Shown in pieces: positions 60,287-64,000 of a stretch of 64,000 nucleotides of DNA. Under the pieces are notes generated by a model, which was given only the letters and a program-made list of their open reading frames with translations, did not search any database and was not told where the DNA came from. Each line of letters begins with the position of its first letter. Within the stretch, counting starts at the first letter, position 1. Location: positions 1,798,001 to 1,862,000 of the forward strand of contig CP064983.1 in assembly GCA_016699635.1 (NCBI GenBank). The letters run 5' to 3'. The stretch is from Bacteroidota bacterium (GTDB taxonomy: Bacteria; Bacteroidota; Bacteroidia; AKYH767-A; OLB10). Made by a program: the position numbers and the translations under genes.

Positions 60287-61666
60287 ATGATTACAGTTAT
60301 TATACCGACACTTAATGAAGAGGAGAATATTGCAAGTGTTATAAAATTTGCAAAACAAAATTCATTGGTATCAGAAGTATTGGTTGTTGATGACAAGTCT
60401 ATTGATAATACTGTAAGGATTGCACAGGATAATGATGCAAGGGTAATTACCAGTACAAAAATAGGAAAAGGAGCATCTATGCGCGAAGGTGTCATGTTTT
60501 CAAAAAATGAAATTATTGTATTCTTAGACGCAGATATCAACCCTTATCCGCATTTCACTATTAATCTTTTAACAGATCCAATTATTCATAGTGGTGCCGG
60601 ATTTGTAAAATCGTCATTTAACCGAAATGCAGGAAGAGTAACAGAATTGGTAGCAAAACCAATGTTAAGCATCTTTTTTCCAGACTTATTAAGATTCAAT
60701 CAGCCATTAAGCGGAATGATTGCCAGTAAAAAATCCTTGCTTCAACAATTGGACTTTCGTGATGATTATGGTGTAGATATTGGATTGCTGATTGATATGC
60801 ATCTGATACATGTAAATATCAGTGAAGTAGAAATAGGTTATATTGAAAACAAAAGTAAACCCTGGCAAGCTTTAGGAAAAATGAGTAAAGAAGTTGCACA
60901 AACTATAATTATTAAAGCATCATCATCAGGTAATCCACATTATAATTTTGAAGAGTTTGGTGTGCTGAGTGAAATTCGTTCACAAATGGAATTCGCATTA
61001 AATAAGCAACAGGAGACTTTCAATAAGTTATTGATATTTGACATGGATAACACACTTCTGCGTGGTAGATTTATTGATACCTGTGCGGAAAGGTATGGGT
61101 TTAAAAAGCAGCTAATGGACATTCGTTCTTCAGAAACGGATAGTACCATAATTACCAAAAGAATAGCGAAGTTGTTAAAGGGAAGGACAATAGATGAACT
61201 CATAGCTATAGCAGATGGTATTTCCATTGTTGATGACACAGAAAAGATTATCACAAAATTGAAAAAACGTGGCTATGTTGTTGGAATTATTTCTGACAGT
61301 TATGATTGTATAACCAATCATGTTAGAAATAAATTGCGAATGGATTTTTCACTTTCTAATGAATTAGAGTTTTCAAAAAGTGTTTGCACTGGAGAGGTTA
61401 AAATACCCTCACTGTTTGTGAATAATGAAAGCAGTAGTTGTAAACATGTTTTGTGTAAAACCAATGCATTACAAAAATTACTTGAAAAATACGATATTCA
61501 AAAAGAAAATAGCATTGCCATTGGAGACAGCATGAATGATCTTTGTATGATAAAAGAAGCCGGCTTGGGAATAGCTTTTTGCTCTAAAGATGAATTGTTA
61601 AATCACCATGCTGATGTAATAATTCGTAAACCTGATTTTAGTGCATTGCTGAACATTGCAAAATAA
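60287..61666 (+). CDS. GT81-like glucosyl-3-phosphoglycerate synthase fused to HAD phosphatase
   Basis: Residues 1-235 form a GT-A transferase with VIIPTLNEEENI, D35-D36 (VVDDKS), D81-A-D83 and G116-RVTELVAKP followed by FNQPLSGMIASKK and DYGVDIGLLIDMH. These stretches match GpgS (GT81), which joins glucose to 3-phosphoglycerate. Residues about 248-459 form a HAD-IB/SerB-like phosphatase: nucleophile D252 in IFDMDNTLL, S336-D-S in IISDSYD, and GDSMNDLCM at 413-421. One chain could synthesise and dephosphorylate glucosyl-3-phosphoglycerate to the compatible solute glucosylglycerate (inference). Alternative: another hexose-phosphoglycerate or unrelated phospholipid sugar. It stands alone and is intact. 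Confidence 0.8.
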   Translation: MITVIIPTLNEEENIASVIKFAKQNSLVSEVLVVDDKSIDNTVRIAQDNDARVITSTKIGKGASMREGVMFSKNEIIVFLDADINPYPHFTINLLTDPIIHSGAGFVKSSFNRNAGRVTELVAKPMLSIFFPDLLRFNQPLSGMIASKKSLLQQLDFRDDYGVDIGLLIDMHLIHVNISEVEIGYIENKSKPWQALGKMSKEVAQTIIIKASSSGNPHYNFEEFGVLSEIRSQMEFALNKQQETFNKLLIFDMDNTLLRGRFIDTCAERYGFKKQLMDIRSSETDSTIITKRIAKLLKGRTIDELIAIADGISIVDDTEKIITKLKKRGYVVGIISDSYDCITNHVRNKLRMDFSLSNELEFSKSVCTGEVKIPSLFVNNESSSCKHVLCKTNALQKLLEKYDIQKENSIAIGDSMNDLCMIKEAGLGIAFCSKDELLNHHADVIIRKPDFSALLNIAK

Positions 61667-61754
61667 TTTTGTCTTTTTTGATTTAGATAAATAGAATAAT
61701 TGAAATTCTTTAATCTATCTTGTTCCGAAACCGACAAAGTGTTTAAAGAAAAGA

Positions 61755-62351
61755 CTAAAACCGATATCCCATCGCAAAACTAAACTGCACATTAGGTTCT
61801 ACAGGTGTAGTGTCAAACGAGTTCTCATATTCATTTTCTTCGTTGGAATCATAATATTTAATTCCTAATCCCAGTTCCATACCAATATATAGCGTTTTAG
61901 CGATTGATACATTCAGGCTGTTATTAATCATAAAACCCAACTGTGTATGATTGTCTGAATATTTGTTATTAACTGTGATATATTGATTGCCATTCCAAAC
62001 AGTATTGTAATCATGATGATTAATTTGTCCGCTGGCAATATAAAACTGTGGCCCTACAGCATACCTTACCACACCTTGTCTTGTAGGGTAGAGTTTAATC
62101 GTGGGCATGATGTAAAAAAATCCCGAATTACGTAATGAAATGTTAACGGGGATTTTAATACTCACCAATCCTTCGTTTAGTATTCTCTCATAGTTAAGTC
62201 CCACAGCTACATCGGTATTATTATCCATAGACTCATTGCCAATAATAGCCATTGGTGTAAGAGAAAAAATGTTATTTCCCAATTCGGGTTTGTCCTGGGC
62301 AAATGTTGATGTAGATAAAAATAGTGCAGATGCTAAGAGAAAGGTTTTCAT
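61755..62351 (-). CDS. outer-membrane beta-barrel protein
   Basis: This 198-residue protein has a signal peptide (MKTFLLASALFLSTSTFAQ) and alternating beta strands: FYIMPTIKLYPT, VVRYAVGPQFYIAS, TLYIGMELGLGIKYYD, and the C-terminal VQFSFAMGYRF ending in Phe. It looks like a small (8-stranded) outer-membrane barrel. Function unknown. Confidence 0.8.
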   Translation of the reverse strand: MKTFLLASALFLSTSTFAQDKPELGNNIFSLTPMAIIGNESMDNNTDVAVGLNYERILNEGLVSIKIPVNISLRNSGFFYIMPTIKLYPTRQGVVRYAVGPQFYIASGQINHHDYNTVWNGNQYITVNNKYSDNHTQLGFMINNSLNVSIAKTLYIGMELGLGIKYYDSNEENEYENSFDTTPVEPNVQFSFAMGYRF

Positions 62352-62460
62352 ATTTTTATGTTATTTTAAAAGCTAAAGTAGTGTTTTTAAGACTTCAAAA
62401 AAACGGCATTTAAATTCAAAAATTGTATGGTTGGCACTTTCAGAATTTCAGTACATTCGT

Positions 62461-62468
62461 TACCTTTG
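62461..62468 (+). promoter_or_regulatory. -7 box of the E1 dehydrogenase gene
   Basis: TACCTTTG fits TAnnTTTG and lies 21 bp upstream of the start codon. A good -33 TTG at the usual spacing is missing. Confidence 0.4.
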
Positions 62469-62489
62469 TAACTATTAAAAAGCGGAATT

Positions 62490-64000
62490 ATGTCAGACCA
62501 AACCCAAATAATGCAGAAGAAAGAGCTTTCATTTGAAGATTTCAGACAGGTGGTGCTAAACGACTATCGTTTAGGGCGTATCAGCCGAGAAACCAGTTTG
62601 TTGGGACGCAGAGAAGTGCTGACAGGCAAGGCAAAGTTTGGCATTTTTGGCGATGGAAAAGAGGTGGCTCAGATAGCTATGGCCAAGGTTTTCCAAAATG
62701 GCGATTTCCGCTCCGGTTACTATCGCGATCAGACATTTATGATGGCAGCAGGGTTGCTCACAGTTCAGGAATTTTTTGCTCAGCTTTATGCGCATCCTTC
62801 TGTAATGGCAGAGCCTGCAACAGCAGGTCGCGCCATGAATGGACACTATGCTACACGATTACTGAATGATGATGGTAGCTGGAAAAATCAGACACAATCA
62901 AAAAATTCTTCTGCCGACATATCGCCAACGGCAGGCCAAATGCCACGATTGCTCGGACTTGCTTTAGCTTCTAAATTCTATCGCAATAATCCGGAACTTA
63001 AGTCGGATAAGTTTAAAAACTTTTCTGTTGATGGTAATGAAGTTGCTTTTGGAACTATTGGTGATGCCAGCACTTCTGAAGGTTTGTTTTTTGAAACCAT
63101 CAATGCAGCAGGTGTTTTGCAGGTGCCAATGGTTATCAGCATTTGGGATGATGGTTATGGTATTTCTGTGCCCAATAAATATCAGACAACAAAACAAAGC
63201 ATCAGTGAAGCATTACAAGGTTTTGCTCGTACTCAAGAAAAACCCGGTTACGAAATTATTAGAGCAAAGGGATGGGATTATGCAGAATTGTGTGATGCTT
63301 ACGAACAGGCTGCTAACATTGCACGTACAGAGCATGTGCCGGTTATGGTGCATATTCAGCAAATGACACATCCGCAAGGTCACTCTACATCAGGATGGCA
63401 TGAGCGTTACAAATCTAAAGAGCGCTTGTTGTGGGAAGAAGAATTTGACTGTCTCAGAAAAATGCGTGAGTTTATGGTGCAGTCTGCCATTGCAACAGAA
63501 CAAGAACTCGATGCTATAGATGCTGAAGCCAAAAAGTTTGTTAATGATGGAAAGAAGCAGGCATGGGATAGTTTTACTTCTGAAATTAATACTGAAAAAC
63601 AACAGGCACTTTCACTGGCAGAAGCAGCAATCAGCAAAAGTTCAAATGGTGTTTTTCTGAATAAAGCAGTTGAAGAGATTAAGAATATCACCAATTGCGA
63701 AAGAAGAGATATTGCTGTTTTTATACAGCAAGTTTTGTTTACGCTTCGTGCTGATAATAGTGCTGAGATAGAAGCACTGAAGCAATGGTACCGCCAATGG
63801 CATCAGTTGAATTTTGATCGTTACAGCTCACAACTTTATGCAGAAGGTAACGGCAGCGCATTGGGCATTGCCGAAGTTAAGGCTGTATATTCTGCAGAGG
63901 CAAACATGGTTGATGGTCGTGAAGTACTTCTTGCAAATCATGATAAACTTTTTAGTCAATATCCTGAATACATTGCCTTTGGAGAAGACGTTGGAACGAT
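62490..64000 (+). CDS. 2-oxoacid dehydrogenase E1, fused alpha/beta (3'-truncated by window)
   Basis: The frame is open from ATG 62490 to the window edge (about 503 codons). The alpha half has the TPP-binding stretch GDASTSEGLFFETINAAG and ISIWDDGYGISVPNKYQTT; MTHPQGHSTSGWHERY resembles the phosphorylation-loop region. Near the edge, ANHDKLFSQYPEYIAFGEDVGT is the start of the beta half, so alpha and beta are one polypeptide, as is usual in Bacteroidetes branched-chain 2-oxoacid dehydrogenases. It decarboxylates 2-oxoacids for acyl-CoA formation; substrate (branched-chain versus pyruvate) is not determined. Confidence 0.9.
   Translation, partial: MSDQTQIMQKKELSFEDFRQVVLNDYRLGRISRETSLLGRREVLTGKAKFGIFGDGKEVAQIAMAKVFQNGDFRSGYYRDQTFMMAAGLLTVQEFFAQLYAHPSVMAEPATAGRAMNGHYATRLLNDDGSWKNQTQSKNSSADISPTAGQMPRLLGLALASKFYRNNPELKSDKFKNFSVDGNEVAFGTIGDASTSEGLFFETINAAGVLQVPMVISIWDDGYGISVPNKYQTTKQSISEALQGFARTQEKPGYEIIRAKGWDYAELCDAYEQAANIARTEHVPVMVHIQQMTHPQGHSTSGWHERYKSKERLLWEEEFDCLRKMREFMVQSAIATEQELDAIDAEAKKFVNDGKKQAWDSFTSEINTEKQQALSLAEAAISKSSNGVFLNKAVEEIKNITNCERRDIAVFIQQVLFTLRADNSAEIEALKQWYRQWHQLNFDRYSSQLYAEGNGSALGIAEVKAVYSAEANMVDGREVLLANHDKLFSQYPEYIAFGEDVGT

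Noticed and set aside
1..64000. Insertion sequences, prophage or defence islands
   Set aside because: No transposase, integrase, phage structural or restriction genes, and no terminal inverted repeats with target duplications, were recognised.

Overview
The window is a Bacteroidetes chromosome segment, probably environmental or metagenome-derived. Evidence: type A (Por) T9SS sorting domains on four large secreted proteins; Bacteroidetes-style -7 boxes (TAnnTTTG) upstream of several genes; an ATP synthase operon atpB-E-F-H-A-G without atpD/atpC; DUF4290 next to murA; a FadL-type porin paired with a GDSL lipoprotein; bacillithiol enzyme BshB1; and a fused alpha/beta 2-oxoacid dehydrogenase E1. 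I cannot name the genus.

Layout. 1-5.5 kb: SGNH lipoprotein and FadL porin (-), then a PNGase F-like secreted amidase and a GIN-domain/beta-barrel protein (+). 5.6-9.8 kb: a minus-strand cluster of an NtrC-type regulator, a Ppx/GppA phosphatase and a NatA/NatB-like ABC exporter. 9.9-17.8 kb: a TPR-SpoIIE phosphatase, a 1391-residue secreted multidomain protein and an MFS transporter. 17.8-18.5 kb: repeat-rich DNA with a 13-copy 21-bp minisatellite. 18.5-23.1 kb: dnaJ, grpE, a thioredoxin-like protein, murA, DUF4290 and tRNA-His (all -). 23.3-26.2 kb: a BNR-repeat T9SS protein (+) and bshB1 (-). 26.3-31.4 kb: the ATP synthase operon, with a strong hairpin between atpE and atpF. 31.5-49.4 kb: housekeeping and envelope genes on both strands. 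49.9-52.5 kb: a second large T9SS protein that shares its C-terminal domain cassette with the one at 12.1 kb. 52.6-57.9 kb: ispH, an MBL-fold hydrolase and the pnt transhydrogenase. 57.9-64 kb: a 7TM-SpoIIE phosphatase, an unusual GT81-like glycosyltransferase/HAD phosphatase fusion, an outer-membrane protein and the start of the fused E1 dehydrogenase.

Quality. About half of the protein-coding genes, including atpA, atpG, dnaJ, ispH and pntB, are interrupted. Most breaks are one-base changes in homopolymers (mostly A/T runs), and correcting a single base restores a family-typical protein. I therefore read them as sequencing/consensus errors and report each such gene as one merged CDS with the lesion positions. 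Four cases differ: two large internal deletions (NtrC-type regulator near 6400; aspartate kinase near 45804) and two in-frame nonsense codons (grpE at 19781-19783; the hydrolase lipoprotein at 33898-33900).

The most interesting biology is the single-protein GT81-like/HAD fusion at 60287-61666, which could make glucosylglycerate or a related solute from one polypeptide. Next are the atpE-atpF hairpin, the PNGase F-like secreted enzyme, the GIN-barrel fusion, and the two SpoIIE phosphatases with different sensor halves.
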